64,000 nucleotides of DNA, taken from contig NZ_QMKJ01000002.1 in NCBI RefSeq assembly GCF_003290085.1, positions 124,001 to 188,000 of the forward strand, written 5' to 3'. A model generated the notes under the pieces. It was not told the DNA's origin. It worked only from the letters and a program-made list of their open reading frames with translations, and did not search any database. The stretch's first letter is position 1. The number at the start of each line of letters is the position of its first letter. Both the position numbers and the translations under genes were made by a program. This document shows positions 28,672-38,150 of this stretch, in pieces. The stretch comes from Aliidiomarina sp. B3213 (GTDB lineage Bacteria; Pseudomonadota; Gammaproteobacteria; Enterobacterales; Alteromonadaceae).

Positions 28672-28907
28672 GGCATGAGAGAAGCACTCGATGTGCTTTT
28701 CTCATGCCGTGACTTTTATTAATTAGTGTTGATAATCCCTGATGCAGATTTTTGTTCATGAAAAGGGATTTCGAGGCCCTGATCACAAAGTGTTGGAGGC
28801 ATGGATGCCGGAAATCAAGCGTACATGGATGTACTTGCAGCGTCTTTGTGACAGGGCCTCGGAAGCCCCATGAACAAAAAACTGATACGTAACCTCATGC
28901 CTAGCAC
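28672..28907 (+). repeat. Composite hairpin element, copy B (different long hairpin)
   Basis: The short hairpin GGCATGAGAGAAGCAC...CTCATGCC (28672-28708), the linker TAGTGTTGATAATCCCTGATGC and the tail TGATACGTAACCTCATGCC (28883 on) match copies A and C. The long hairpin (28747-28880) is unrelated on the outside: its arms are GTTCATGAAAAGGG and CCCCATGAAC, then CGAGGCCCTGATCACAAAG against CTTTGTGACAGGGCCTCGG. Its centre again has two CATGGATG palindromes (GGCATGGATGCC and TACATGGATGTA). Frame and tail are conserved while the module inside is exchanged. Confidence 0.75.
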
Positions 28908-28927
28908 AAAACCAGCTAGCTATAACC

Positions 28928-28958
28928 ACCACCGTGGATACCGCACAGCGGTCCGTAC
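28928..28958. repeat. ACCGC-GCGGTCCGTAC repeat
   Basis: ACCACCGTGGATACCGCACA followed by GCGGTCCGTAC is the short form of the family seen at 16017, 21311 and 39769. It lies between composite element copy B and a tail fragment. Confidence 0.7.
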
Positions 28959-28961
28959 AAA

Positions 28962-29018
28962 CAGATTCTCGCAACCCTCATCGGTTAGCCATTGCTACGT
29001 GACTGGATACCTAGCACG
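28962..29018 (+). repeat. 3' fragment of composite hairpin element (copy D)
   Basis: GATTCTCGCAACCCTCATCG followed by GTTAGCCATTG matches the right arm of the long hairpin of copies A and C. It leads into a diverged tail ending CTAGCAC. No left half is present, so this is a truncated copy next to copy B. Confidence 0.65.
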
Positions 29019-29037
29019 ACCACGATCGTCCGACTTA

Positions 29038-30024
29038 TCATCCGTGTTTGGCAATCGTGACCAATGTCCCCACATTTTTAAGCTCTATGGCTACATCTTC
29101 ATCTAGCTTGAAGCTATGCTGGGCATAATGAGCCTGAGCCCAGATACCCAGTGCCAAATCAGGCTTATGCTCCGTAGAAAGACTCAGCTGTTCTCCAGCA
29201 ACCGAAGCGTACATGTCACCCGTATTGCCATTCACCCAAACCGCCACCACGTCAAAAGCAGAACGAATACGAGAATGACAGAGCTCCGTGTTCATACGTT
29301 CCAGCAGGTGGTGAGGAGCTCGAAGTAAACCGTCTTCACCCGACATACCCTGCCGTACAAGCGGGTTAAGCAAACTTTTTAGAACCAGCAGCGCCAGCAC
29401 ATTCTGACCCGGTTGACCTTGAGAGTACGCCATAAACACCAAAGCTTGGTTGTTAGGGAAACGGTGGTAGTCCAACAGAACTTGGTCGTATACGCGCGGG
29501 CAAAGCTGATGAGAAATTTTGCAAGCAGGTAACTCTAGTGCACCATTTGGAAGTAAGTCGTTACGCAAGCGCTCGAACATGTCCTCACTTTGGAACAGCA
29601 CATCAATGTGGTCGTCGAGCTCCCAACGCTCGCGCTCCCAAGCATCTTCTAAGCTAGTTCGTGTTAGGCAGTTCTGAATCGCCGTATCTAGGATGTCTAA
29701 TTGATCTATCGGTTTAACTAGGTAGTCCCATGCACCTAAGCGCACAGCTTCACGAATATCTGATATCTGTTGAGAGCCGGAAATAACGATAACCGGCAAA
29801 GAGGAGGTTTTAAATAAAAGGTTTTCCAGTACCTCAAGCCCCGAGATTTTAGGCAGCATAAGGTCGCAAAGCACCACATCGGGGTGTTCAGATTGGCATA
29901 ACGCTAGACCTGTTTCTCCATCTTCCGCTGCAAAAACAAGGTAGCCTCGCTGTTCAAGGAACTTCTGTACGATACCGCTGAATACCGTATCATCTTCGAT
30001 GACGAGAACCTTACTTAGGGACAT
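29038..30024 (-). CDS. Response regulator with PP2C-like output domain (RssB-like)
   Basis: The receiver domain (residues 1-125) has the acidic pair VIEDD, phospho-acceptor Asp in VVLCDLMLPKISG, Ser in VIVISGS and Lys in LVKPID. A helical linker leads to a PP2C/SpoIIE-like C-terminal domain (about 165-328) with FMAYSQGQPGQN and FDVVAVWVNGNTGDMYASVAG. The metal-binding aspartates expected of an active phosphatase are not obvious, as in RssB, the adaptor that delivers sigma S to ClpXP. RssB-like is the best guess; an active phosphatase of an anti-sigma antagonist is the alternative. It ends the ccm-mlaA direction of transcription and has a hairpin-rich region after it. Confidence 0.7.
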   Translation of the reverse strand: MSLSKVLVIEDDTVFSGIVQKFLEQRGYLVFAAEDGETGLALCQSEHPDVVLCDLMLPKISGLEVLENLLFKTSSLPVIVISGSQQISDIREAVRLGAWDYLVKPIDQLDILDTAIQNCLTRTSLEDAWERERWELDDHIDVLFQSEDMFERLRNDLLPNGALELPACKISHQLCPRVYDQVLLDYHRFPNNQALVFMAYSQGQPGQNVLALLVLKSLLNPLVRQGMSGEDGLLRAPHHLLERMNTELCHSRIRSAFDVVAVWVNGNTGDMYASVAGEQLSLSTEHKPDLALGIWAQAHYAQHSFKLDEDVAIELKNVGTLVTIAKHG

Positions 30025-30102
30025 TCACTGGACTCCTGCACACAATGATTACTATGAGCATTGACCAGTATCTGTTATTCGTCAATTTTCCAAGTGGAAA
30101 TA

Positions 30103-30984
30103 TTAATTGCCTTCTGAACTTGTTTCCTCGGGCTCGCTGCCCGTTTCTTCAGGCCAAGAAGACTCCCATTCGCTCTCCCAGTCGTTATTCCACTCGTCTT
30201 CCCAGGTGTCTTCTTCAACCGGCGGGTTACCGTCGTAAACTTTGTCACGCCAGTAAGAGAAATAAGCTTCACGAACAAAAGAGTATTCGTCTAAAGAGTT
30301 GTCTAACATCGGTTCTAGCTGCTTCAGCTCAATGCGCTGTTCAAGCCCACGGAACAAGAGACGCGCTGCAGAAACCTGCCAACTGAGGACGGGAGCAGGC
30401 CAAATAAAGTCATCAACAAAGTCGCCACCTCGGTCGGCTAGCACAGTCGGGCCTGCCGCCGGCAACATAACGTAAGGGCCGGCAGGCATACCATACACAG
30501 CTAAGGTTTCACCGAATGTTTCTTTTTGTTCTTTAATGCCCCACTTATCGGCGACATCAAAAAAGCCCAACAGACCGATGGTACTGTTAATGGCAAAGCG
30601 CCCTACTGTCGTAAAGGCGTCTTTCATTTTCAGCTGAAGAATATTGTTTACGAAACTAGCGGGCTCGTTAAGGTTGTCTGTCATGTTGTATAAACCACGA
30701 CGAATCGGTGAAGGAACGTGCTCGTATGCGTTCGCTACCGGCAAGATCAAGTAAGGATCGAGCGTATCACGGTTGAAATCCCATAACGGACGGTTGATCG
30801 ACTCGAAAGGGTCACGAGGATCGGAGAAGTCAAAGTTTGGCTCGTCTGTTGTGCTTGTGGTAACGCTATTCGACACGGCATCAGTGACTTGAGGACCTGT
30901 TTCATCCTTTTCTTGATCGGGCATAGAAGAGCAGCCGCTTAATACGACTACTGCCCATATCGCCATCCACGCCATACGAATCAT
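30103..30984 (-). CDS. mlaA: Outer-membrane lipid asymmetry lipoprotein MlaA (VacJ)
   Basis: A lipoprotein signal (MAIWAVVVLSGC) precedes the VacJ domain: DPRDPFESINRPLWDFN, ILPVANAYEHVPSPIRRGLYNMTDNLNEPASFVNNILQ, and YGMPAGPYVMLPAAGPTVLADRGG. MlaA removes misplaced phospholipids from the outer leaflet and passes them to MlaC. The C-terminal tail (about 40 residues) is very acidic with repeated WE/EE and is not part of the family core. Its ATG overlaps the ccmI stop by one base, so it is probably translated with the ccm operon, an unusual position for this gene. Confidence 0.93.
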   Translation of the reverse strand: MIRMAWMAIWAVVVLSGCSSMPDQEKDETGPQVTDAVSNSVTTSTTDEPNFDFSDPRDPFESINRPLWDFNRDTLDPYLILPVANAYEHVPSPIRRGLYNMTDNLNEPASFVNNILQLKMKDAFTTVGRFAINSTIGLLGFFDVADKWGIKEQKETFGETLAVYGMPAGPYVMLPAAGPTVLADRGGDFVDDFIWPAPVLSWQVSAARLLFRGLEQRIELKQLEPMLDNSLDEYSFVREAYFSYWRDKVYDGNPPVEEDTWEDEWNNDWESEWESSWPEETGSEPEETSSEGN

Positions 30985-32180
30985 TACATTATCTCCGTAA
31001 TGCGTAGGCTTACTGTTTGACTGCTACCGCCTTCCACTAGCACCGCTCTTGCTTCCATATCACCTGATTGAACGTTCACTGTACCAGATGTGGACACACG
31101 CGCGCCAACTAGCCAGTTTTCAACACTCGACAACGTCCGCTCCGGCGTCATCGCATTCTCATCGGTTAGTGTTACCGTAATTGGGAAGTCAGCAACTTGC
31201 TGACGGTAGACGGCAACTGGAACACGCGGGCCGTCTGGCTCACGTACAAACACAAATAATGTGCTTCCAGGTCGAAGTTCGTTGCGTAGTTGCTCACTAA
31301 TGTCGACGTTCACGGTTAGAGTAATTACCGAACCATCTGCACGTGCCCTGGAATCGGCTAGCGCTTGCTCAATAGTCGCATATCTCGGGTCTTCTGAACG
31401 CATCATTCTCAATGTTAACTCAAAAGCCTGAACTGCACGGTCGTAGTCTCCCCGTTCAAACGCTATAACCCCTAACAAACCAAGAGCCTCTAAATTACGC
31501 GTATCCTCTTCTAACACTTGGCGAATATATCCGGCAGCTTGCGCTAAGTCATTGTCGCTACCCGAAACAAGTAACGCTTGGGCATACATGACAAGATTAG
31601 AGTGGTCTTGAGGGTTGAGTTGGCGTGCTTTTTCAAACGACTGTAATGCTTCATCAAGGCGATCGAGTTGCACCATCATGCGACCGTACATGCTCCAAGC
31701 GCCTGCGTCAGGTCTTGCTTCAAGCTGCTGTCTCAAACCTAAGGCAAATAGCTCCAGTTCTTCTCGGTTAACACCTTGCCCTGGTTGCGTTCTCAATAAT
31801 TCAAAGCGTGACTCTAGGTTAGCAAGCGCTTCGTCTGCACTACGCTGTTGTTGCCATGAGCCGTTAAGCAGGTAGATGCCCACAGAAGAAACAACGAGCA
31901 CCACAAGAATCCAAACCACGGATGCGCTTTTCTGTTCCACTTGCTCGTCGGGGTCGTGTACGTCGGTCACAAACGTTTTCTTTAATTCACGCTTCGCATT
32001 CGCAAGGTCTTTCTCATTCAATAAGCCTTGGTTAAAGTCTTCCTCTAACTCTGCTAGTCGAGACTCGAAAACAGCTCTATTGGCCTGCATCGTCGACAAT
32101 GCTAATGACTGCCGTTTACGCGCAACCACCACGATAGCAATAGCTAACGACAGCAAAAGAAGTAGCGCTACAACCCACAT
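30984..32180 (-). CDS. ccmI: Cytochrome c maturation protein CcmI
   Basis: CcmI chaperones apocytochrome c to the ligase CcmFH. Two N-terminal membrane helices (MWVVALLLLLSLAIAIVVV and VVWILVVLVVSSVGIYLL) bracket a cytoplasmic loop with a helical stretch (FESRLAELEEDFNQGLLNEKDLANAKREL). The periplasmic part holds TPR repeats (residues about 150-260: AWSMYGRMMVQLDRLDEALQSF, LGVIAFERGDYDRAVQAF). The C-terminal 110 residues form a beta domain (FVFVREPDGPRVPVAVYR). It is 398 residues, with a start overlapping the ccmH stop. Confidence 0.92.
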   Translation of the reverse strand: MWVVALLLLLSLAIAIVVVARKRQSLALSTMQANRAVFESRLAELEEDFNQGLLNEKDLANAKRELKKTFVTDVHDPDEQVEQKSASVVWILVVLVVSSVGIYLLNGSWQQQRSADEALANLESRFELLRTQPGQGVNREELELFALGLRQQLEARPDAGAWSMYGRMMVQLDRLDEALQSFEKARQLNPQDHSNLVMYAQALLVSGSDNDLAQAAGYIRQVLEEDTRNLEALGLLGVIAFERGDYDRAVQAFELTLRMMRSEDPRYATIEQALADSRARADGSVITLTVNVDISEQLRNELRPGSTLFVFVREPDGPRVPVAVYRQQVADFPITVTLTDENAMTPERTLSSVENWLVGARVSTSGTVNVQSGDMEARAVLVEGGSSQTVSLRITEIM

Positions 32181-32713
32181 TATGTTCGTTCCTCGTTGGT
32201 ATTTGACGCCTGCGAAACTGAGTTATCCGCATTATTTTTCAAAATGGCGTTAATTTTCTGTTCTTCTTCAGGAGTAAGGTCTTCAGCTTCAATATTTGCG
32301 CACTGCCTTTTATTGCCTTGCGCCTGAAAATAAATCACTAAAATACCGATAAGAATGACCGCTATAGGGCCAAGCCAAAGGATCATGGTACTATTTTGAA
32401 AAGGAGGCTGGTAGTGCACAAAGTCGCCGTAACGAACCTTCATAAAGTCGATGATTTGCTCGCGACTCTGCCCTTCCATCACCATTTGATAAACCAACTG
32501 GCGCATATCCTGAGCTAGCGGCGCGTCTGAATCTGAAATCGACTGGTTCTGACATTTTGGGCATCGCAATTCACGAGTTAACTCGTTAAACATTTGTTCT
32601 TGCTGCGCCGTTTCAAAAGCATAAAACTCGCCTTGAGCAAAGGAATAGCCAGCTGTGAAAGCTGCCCATAACACGGCTAGAAAAATGCTTAATTGTTTCG
32701 CTCGATTCAACAT
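32180..32713 (-). CDS. ccmH: Cytochrome c maturation thiol protein CcmH
   Basis: This 177-residue protein has a signal-like helix (LSIFLAVLWAAFTAGYSFA), the heme-ligation motif LRCPKCQNQSISDSDAPLAQDMR, and a second helix (MILWLGPIAVILIGILVIYF). The LRCxxC cysteines reduce or present the CXXCH thiols of apocytochrome c. It is the short CcmH form; the TPR part is the separate ccmI encoded next. Confidence 0.95.
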   Translation of the reverse strand: MLNRAKQLSIFLAVLWAAFTAGYSFAQGEFYAFETAQQEQMFNELTRELRCPKCQNQSISDSDAPLAQDMRQLVYQMVMEGQSREQIIDFMKVRYGDFVHYQPPFQNSTMILWLGPIAVILIGILVIYFQAQGNKRQCANIEAEDLTPEEEQKINAILKNNADNSVSQASNTNEERT

Positions 32714-32717
32714 TCAG

Positions 32718-33272
32718 TTACTCCTGCCCATCTAGCAAACTGTAATATACAGGGCCCACTTCTTCACGCCATACACGAGGATTAAGATCACCTACGTGGC
32801 GGTAGCGGATTATACCTTCTGCATCTATTACAAATGTTTCTGGGGCGCCGTACACACCTAAGTCGAGGGCTAACAAGCCCGACTGGTCAAATAAGCTAAT
32901 TTGATAAGGGTCACCCAGCTCTTGTAACCATTGCACAGCGTCAGCGCGTGAGTAGTCTTTATAATTCAGTCCGATGATATACACGTTTTGTTCTGACTGT
33001 AGCTCGTTCAAAAATGTATGTTCGGCATAACATGTCGGGCACCATGTCGCCCACACGTTTAAAAGCACCACGCGTCCGCCAATAATAGACTCGTTATGCG
33101 AACGGTCGGGTGCGTACAAATCAGGCAGTTCAAATTCGGGAACAGGCTTACCCACTAGCGCTGAATCTAGCTTTGTCGGGTCGGAAAATAAACCGCCGAA
33201 GAGAAACACGCCCAGTAAAATAAACGCAAATAAAGGCGAGAGGTAAATCCAGAACTTCAGTTTACTACTCAT
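32718..33272 (-). CDS. ccmG: Thiol:disulfide interchange protein CcmG/DsbE
   Basis: The membrane-anchored thioredoxin of cytochrome c maturation has a single N-terminal helix (KFWIYLSPLFAFILLGVFLFGGLF), GKPVPEFELPDL, and the active site WATWCPTCYAEH. The start is ATG 33272, which overlaps the ccmF stop as ATGA and begins MSSKLKFW. A longer in-frame extension to 33386 lies within ccmF and is rejected. The product is about 184 residues, the family size. Confidence 0.94.
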   Translation of the reverse strand: MSSKLKFWIYLSPLFAFILLGVFLFGGLFSDPTKLDSALVGKPVPEFELPDLYAPDRSHNESIIGGRVVLLNVWATWCPTCYAEHTFLNELQSEQNVYIIGLNYKDYSRADAVQWLQELGDPYQISLFDQSGLLALDLGVYGAPETFVIDAEGIIRYRHVGDLNPRVWREEVGPVYYSLLDGQE

Positions 33273-35239
33273 GCTGACGCCCCTTGTGCCGAAGCACCTA
33301 CACTCTTTTTCTTCAAACGGTAGCGTTTGTCTGAAGCTGAGAGTAGTCCGCCCAGCGCCATAATGACACCACCCATCCATATCCAACGCACAAACGGCTT
33401 GATGTGAATGCGCACGGCCCAGCTACCGTCGTTAAGTTCTTCGCCCATCGCAATATATAAATCTCTAAACGGATTCACTTGCAATGCAGTTTGCGTCATT
33501 ACCTGGCGTTGAATCGTGTAAAAACGTTTCTCACTGTCCACTGTGTCGATCAGTCTGCCATTTCGCGTAATTTCAAACGTCGCCACTTCACTTACAAAGT
33601 TAGGCCCTTGACGCTCTCCAAGTTCCGTAAAGCGAAACTCGTAACCCGACTCTGCAAACGTGTCGCCCGGTGACATACGTACGGTGCGCTCTACTTCATA
33701 ATTTTGTACTAAAGCGATACCAATAATTGCCACGGCAAAACCTAAGTGCCCGAGCACCATGCCCCAGTGGCTACGCCCCAATTTCACCAAAGCCTCGGGT
33801 TTATTTTCGCGTTTAGCGACTCTTTGTCTAAGCTCCTGAACAGTCGACGCTACAATCCAAAGCGCCAAAAGCAAACCTAGAACAGCCATACCGTGAACTT
33901 CGTCTGCAATAATTTTAGGCAGCAGCGAAGCTAGAATAACAGCAGACATGAGCGCTGTAGCTAACGGCGTAATGAGCTCTTTAAAGCCTTGTCGGCGCCA
34001 GCGAACCAACGGTCCTATCCCCAATAAAATGGCAAACGGTATCGTGATGTATACGAATACTGAATTGAAGAATGGCTCACCAATTGAAATCGAACCCAAA
34101 CCGAGTTGCTGGTGAATCAGTGGTAGCAGCGTTCCCAACAGCACAACCATGGTAGCTGTAACTAAAAATAAGTTATTGCCTAGCAGCAATACTTCTCGTG
34201 AAAATAATTCGTAACGCGTATGACTTACCACTTTCGAGGCTCGAATAGCGTACAGCAACAACGAGCTACAAATAACAATGGCAAGGAACGCCAGTAAGAA
34301 CATGCCGCGCGTTGGATCTGCCGCGAACGCATGAACTGAAACTAATACGCCAGAACGAACTAAGAACGTGCCCAATAAGCTTAAGCTAAAGCCCGAAATC
34401 GCCAGCAATACGGTCCATGATTTAAACGTACCGCGCTTTTCCGTAACAGCTAACGAGTGGATTAACGCAGTGGCAACTAACCAAGGCATAAAACTCGCAT
34501 TTTCAACCGGGTCCCAGAACCACCAGCCGCCCCAGCCAAGTTCGTAGTACGCCCACCAACTACCGACCATGATGCCAAGCGTAAGGAAAATCCACGCGGC
34601 TAATGTCCATGGTCGAGACCAACGCGCCCAGGCCGAGTCTAGGCGGCCTCCAAGCAACGCTGCTATGGCGAACGCAAACGCGACCGACAAACCCACATAA
34701 CCGAAGTACAGTAAGGGCGGATGAATAATCATGCCAGGGTCTTGAAGCAAGGGATTCATATCACGCCCGTCTACCGGAATGAACGGAATGAGACGGTCAA
34801 ACGGATTCGACGTCAGCAACATGAACAAGTAGAAGCCAACGCCTATCATACCCATGACAGCGAGCACACGGGCCGCAAATGTTAAAGGTAAACGAGTCGA
34901 ATACACCGCAAGCGCAGCAGCCCAACCTGCCTGCACGAGCATCCACAGTAAGAAGGAACCTTCATGAGAACTCCATACTGCAGTAATTCGGTAGTACCAC
35001 GGTAAGGCGGAGCTTGAGTTCGAAGCGACATAAGCAATTGAAAAGTCGGCTACGAGGAAGCCCCAAGTTAAAGCAATATAAGAAATGAGGGTAAAGACAA
35101 ACATGCCGTACGTTAGCGGTCTTGCTAATGACATTTGCCCGCCATGCCCTTTATATGCGCCCCAAATAGGCACAATGGCAAGTAGCAAAGAAAATGCGAA
35201 CGCGATAGCGAGTGAGAAATGACCTAACTCAGCGATCAT
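33269..35239 (-). CDS. ccmF: Cytochrome c heme lyase subunit CcmF
   Basis: CcmF attaches heme to apocytochrome with CcmH and CcmI. It is a large polytopic membrane protein of about 656 residues. The WWD heme-handling domain is [19 protein letters not shown], preceded by [22 protein letters not shown] with conserved His residues. The start is placed at ATG 35239 ([20 protein letters not shown]), matching family N-termini and overlapping the ccmE stop by 11 bases. An upstream in-frame ATG at 35311 would add an unrelated basic stretch read from inside ccmE. Confidence 0.95.
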   Translation of the reverse strand: MIAELGHFSLAIAFAFSLLLAIVPIWGAYKGHGGQMSLARPLTYGMFVFTLISYIALTWGFLVADFSIAYVASNSSSALPWYYRITAVWSSHEGSFLLWMLVQAGWAAALAVYSTRLPLTFAARVLAVMGMIGVGFYLFMLLTSNPFDRLIPFIPVDGRDMNPLLQDPGMIIHPPLLYFGYVGLSVAFAFAIAALLGGRLDSAWARWSRPWTLAAWIFLTLGIMVGSWWAYYELGWGGWWFWDPVENASFMPWLVATALIHSLAVTEKRGTFKSWTVLLAISGFSLSLLGTFLVRSGVLVSVHAFAADPTRGMFLLAFLAIVICSSLLLYAIRASKVVSHTRYELFSREVLLLGNNLFLVTATMVVLLGTLLPLIHQQLGLGSISIGEPFFNSVFVYITIPFAILLGIGPLVRWRRQGFKELITPLATALMSAVILASLLPKIIADEVHGMAVLGLLLALWIVASTVQELRQRVAKRENKPEALVKLGRSHWGMVLGHLGFAVAIIGIALVQNYEVERTVRMSPGDTFAESGYEFRFTELGERQGPNFVSEVATFEITRNGRLIDTVDSEKRFYTIQRQVMTQTALQVNPFRDLYIAMGEELNDGSWAVRIHIKPFVRWIWMGGVIMALGGLLSASDKRYRLKKKSVGASAQGASA

Positions 35240-35756
35240 AACCGCCTCCTGAGTTTTCTTCTTCTGAGCTCTCGTCGTCATTTTCCCGCTGCCATGACGA
35301 CGGTGGCACATGCTCGATGTTATTCAACTCACGCGCTAATTCAGGTGGCATATACTCTTCGTCATGTTTTGCTAACACTTTACTTGCGACGATTTTAGTG
35401 GGCGACACCAACGTACCTTGCGCAACAATGCCCTGCCCTTCACGGAATAGGTCAGGAAGAATGCCCTCGTACTCCACGGTAACTTGCTCGCCACCATTGT
35501 CGATTAAGTCAAAAGACACATGTAGGTTGGTGTCTAAGCGTTCTACCGTTCCAGGCACAACCAATCCACCCACACGTAGGCGCTGCCCCACCTCTGGAAC
35601 AATTTTGCTGTTACCTTTCCCCTGAACAATTTCGGTGGGCGTATAAAACAAGTCGATATTTTGTGAAAGTGCATACAACACTAGGGCTGTAGAAAGAGCT
35701 ACAGCGCCAATAATGGTTCCAACAATCGTTAATCGCTTTTTACGTCTTGGATTCAT
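35229..35756 (-). CDS. ccmE: Cytochrome c maturation heme chaperone CcmE
   Basis: A single N-terminal anchor ([21 protein letters not shown]) is followed by an OB-fold domain ([23 protein letters not shown]). [10 protein letters not shown] holds the His that binds heme covalently and the conserved Tyr four residues on. The C-terminal tail is acidic and Ser-rich. It is 175 residues. Heme is loaded by CcmC/D and released by CcmAB. Confidence 0.96.
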   Translation of the reverse strand: MNPRRKKRLTIVGTIIGAVALSTALVLYALSQNIDLFYTPTEIVQGKGNSKIVPEVGQRLRVGGLVVPGTVERLDTNLHVSFDLIDNGGEQVTVEYEGILPDLFREGQGIVAQGTLVSPTKIVASKVLAKHDEEYMPPELARELNNIEHVPPSSWQRENDDESSEEENSGGGYDR

Positions 35757-35968
35757 GATGAACTACTACTTTGTTGCTTCGCCTGTTGAATTCGTTTCGC
35801 TCGTGCAGCCTGCGCCTGCACTTCTTTTGCCAGTTGCTTGCGTTTTAAGCCAGCATTCAATGCAAGTAAACCTAAAGCACCGAAGGTTGCTGCCATAGAC
35901 ACCCAAACATAAACACCATACCCACCCATAGCGAAAAAGGCGCTCATTGATTCAAATTGAAAGTTCAT
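35753..35968 (-). CDS. ccmD: Heme exporter protein CcmD
   Basis: This small single-helix protein stabilises the CcmC-heme-CcmE complex. The start is ATG 35968 ([25 protein letters not shown]), which overlaps the ccmC stop. FAMGGYGxYVW is the family hallmark, followed by a positively charged helix and a Ser-rich end. It is 71 residues; an upstream ATG at 36016 is inside ccmC and is rejected. Confidence 0.92.
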   Translation of the reverse strand: MNFQFESMSAFFAMGGYGVYVWVSMAATFGALGLLALNAGLKRKQLAKEVQAQAARAKRIQQAKQQSSSSS

Positions 35969-36735
35969 GATTGCCCTCCTTCTGCTGTGTGACCTGTAAG
36001 TTCTTGCTGTGCCCATGGTCTTCTGATTTCACGTTTAAGAATTTCGTTGTTCAAACGCATAATCACCAGTGCGCTACTCACTAATAAGAAGCCTAAGATG
36101 CAAGTAAGCAACGGCCATAACATTTCGTCAGCGATACTTGGACGCTCTAAACGCGTGATTGCTTGGGTGATCGTGGACTGCTGGTGCAATGTATTCCACC
36201 AGTAAACCGAGTAATGAATAATTGGAATATTCACAACACCAATAAGTGCCAAAATACCTGCAGCTTTAGCGCCCGTGCGTTCGTCTTCAAATGCTGCGTA
36301 AAGCGCGAGCACCCCCAGATACAAGAAGAACAGAATAAGCTGTGAAGTAAGTCTTGCGTCCCATTCCCACCAAGTGCCCCACATTGGCTTACCCCAAACA
36401 GCACCTGTGAATAACGAAATGAACGTAAGAACAGCACCTACAGGCGCTATTGCCAGAATAGCCCACTCGGCAGTTCTTATTTGCCAAACAATAGCGATAA
36501 GTGCGGCAATAGCCATACCCACATAGAAGCCCATAGACCACATAGCGGCAGGTACATGCGTGAAGATAATGCGGTAGCTATCACCCTGTTGGTAATCCGC
36601 GGGTGCAAAGGCTAGACCCCAAATGATGCCAACGGCCAGTACGATAATGCCAGGCACCGCAAACCAAGGTAATAATTTTTGATTTAAACGGAAGGTTGCT
36701 TCCGGTTTTGCATAAGGGTGTAACCAACGCCACAT
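35965..36735 (-). CDS. ccmC: Heme transporter CcmC
   Basis: The 256-residue membrane protein has six helices and the WWD motif WGKPMWGTWWEWDARLTSQLILFFLYLG. Flanking conserved His lie in FTHVPAAMWSMGFY and NIPIIHYSVYWWNTLHQ. It attaches heme to CcmE on the periplasmic side. Confidence 0.96.
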   Translation of the reverse strand: MWRWLHPYAKPEATFRLNQKLLPWFAVPGIIVLAVGIIWGLAFAPADYQQGDSYRIIFTHVPAAMWSMGFYVGMAIAALIAIVWQIRTAEWAILAIAPVGAVLTFISLFTGAVWGKPMWGTWWEWDARLTSQLILFFLYLGVLALYAAFEDERTGAKAAGILALIGVVNIPIIHYSVYWWNTLHQQSTITQAITRLERPSIADEMLWPLLTCILGFLLVSSALVIMRLNNEILKREIRRPWAQQELTGHTAEGGQS

Positions 36736-36736
36736 A

Positions 36737-37420
36737 TTAATTTACACTCACTCGTAAAGCTGCATGCACCGCGAACGGAGACAAGGTAGTAGTTAGAACT
36801 AAAATAGCTCCCATAAATGCCAGAGGGCCTAGCGCTGGCAATCCTGACGCCGCAGTTTCTATAGCAGCAGTCGCAAAAATCAATAACGGCACCAAAAGCG
36901 GTAGCAACAATAAACTCAGTAAGGCTCCACCTTTATTCAGGCTCACCGTTAATGCCACGCCTATAGCACCTACACTACTTAATACTGGAGTTCCTAATAA
37001 AAGGGTCATCCATAACGTAAACCAAGCTTCCTGCGGTAAATTAAGCAACAAAGCTAAAAGCGGCGCTAAAATTAATAATGGCGCCGCGCTAAGTAACCAG
37101 TGCACAAAAATTTTGCCCACAATAGCCCATTCAGTAGCCACGGGTAACAACAGCATTTGCTCTAAAGCACCGTCACGAAAGTCGTCACGAAACAAGCGTT
37201 CTAAACCGAGCAATGCAGAAAGAAGCGCCGAAACCCAAATAACACCGGGCGCAATTCTACCAAGAATTTCAGGTTCTGGACCAACACCCAATGGGAATAA
37301 GGTTATAACCACCAAGAGAAAGATAATAGGGTTCAGCAAGTCACTGCGTTGACGCATGGCAACACTTAAATCGCGCTTTATTAAGGCAGTTAAAATGGTT
37401 GCCGTGCGTATTTTCGCCAT
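36737..37420 (-). CDS. ccmB: Heme exporter membrane subunit CcmB
   Basis: This 227-residue protein has six predicted helices and typical CcmB features: LIKRDLSVAMRQRSDLLNPIIFFLVVITLFPLGVGPEP near the start (close match) and RDDFRDGALEQMLLLP. With CcmA it forms the ABC complex that releases holo-CcmE. The start overlaps the ccmA stop by one base. Confidence 0.95.
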   Translation of the reverse strand: MAKIRTATILTALIKRDLSVAMRQRSDLLNPIIFLLVVITLFPLGVGPEPEILGRIAPGVIWVSALLSALLGLERLFRDDFRDGALEQMLLLPVATEWAIVGKIFVHWLLSAAPLLILAPLLALLLNLPQEAWFTLWMTLLLGTPVLSSVGAIGVALTVSLNKGGALLSLLLLPLLVPLLIFATAAIETAASGLPALGPLAFMGAILVLTTTLSPFAVHAALRVSVN

Positions 37421-38049
37421 TAGTGCTGGTACTCCAATACAATCTGAGAAACCGCACCTTTTAATTGGCTTAATGCTTGGTGTGAGGTCATAAGCACCGC
37501 ACCACCTTGTTGCAGGTGTTCGTCGAAACGACCGTGCAACAGTTCGATACCCGCCGTATCAAGTGACGTAAACGGTTCGTCTAAGATCCAAATTTTAGCG
37601 GAGCTACACCATAGTCTTGCTAATGCTATTCTACGTTGTTGTCCTGCAGAAAGTTGCTGTGCGGGAATGTCTTCTAGCCCTACAAGCCCGACCGTTGCCA
37701 ACACATCATAAGGCGGCTCTTCAAAAGGCTGCCCCTGCGCTTGAGCAAAAAACATCAGATTCTCAATAGCCGTTAACTCTGGTTTTACACCAGCTTTGTG
37801 ACCAATAAACAATAGATCTTGATGATAGGCCGTTCGACACTGCTCAATTGATTCGCCTTGATACTGAATCTCGCCCTGCTGTAACGGCAACAACCCAGCG
37901 CATATTCTAAGAAAGGATGACTTACCCGCACCGTTCGGCCCAACAACCTGGCATAGCTCACCACAGTTCAACGACAACGACAACGCCTTAAAAAGCGTGC
38001 GTTCGCCTCGAACAGAGGTGACTTGTTGAGCTGAGAGCAGTCCTGCCAT
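37420..38049 (-). CDS. ccmA: Heme exporter ATPase CcmA
   Basis: CcmA is the ATPase of the CcmAB complex, 209 residues. Walker A is VGPNGAGKSSFLRICAGL, the signature is LSAGQQRRIALARL, Walker B is IWILDEPFTSLD, and the switch His is in MTSHQAL. It is the first gene of ccmABCDEFGHI, which runs without real gaps to mlaA. It diverges from the fliK-like gene across 101 bases. Confidence 0.96.
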   Translation of the reverse strand: MAGLLSAQQVTSVRGERTLFKALSLSLNCGELCQVVGPNGAGKSSFLRICAGLLPLQQGEIQYQGESIEQCRTAYHQDLLFIGHKAGVKPELTAIENLMFFAQAQGQPFEEPPYDVLATVGLVGLEDIPAQQLSAGQQRRIALARLWCSSAKIWILDEPFTSLDTAGIELLHGRFDEHLQQGGAVLMTSHQALSQLKGAVSQIVLEYQH

Positions 38050-38150
38050 TTCGTTCCAGAATCATCTATGAAATTGGGCGGTATGCTACCATAAATAACT
38101 AGTTTCAATAAGTACTTTCAGCAGGTTGCAAGTGCCGCTATAGTGAGGAT

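Noticed and set aside
28240-29018. CRISPR array or integron attC sites
   Set aside because: There are no regular direct repeats with spacers. The arms do not match attC core sites, and no cas or integrase gene is present.
33273-33386. Longer N-terminus for CcmG
   Set aside because: The extra residues are read out of frame from ccmF and lack family similarity; ATG 33272 gives the normal membrane anchor.
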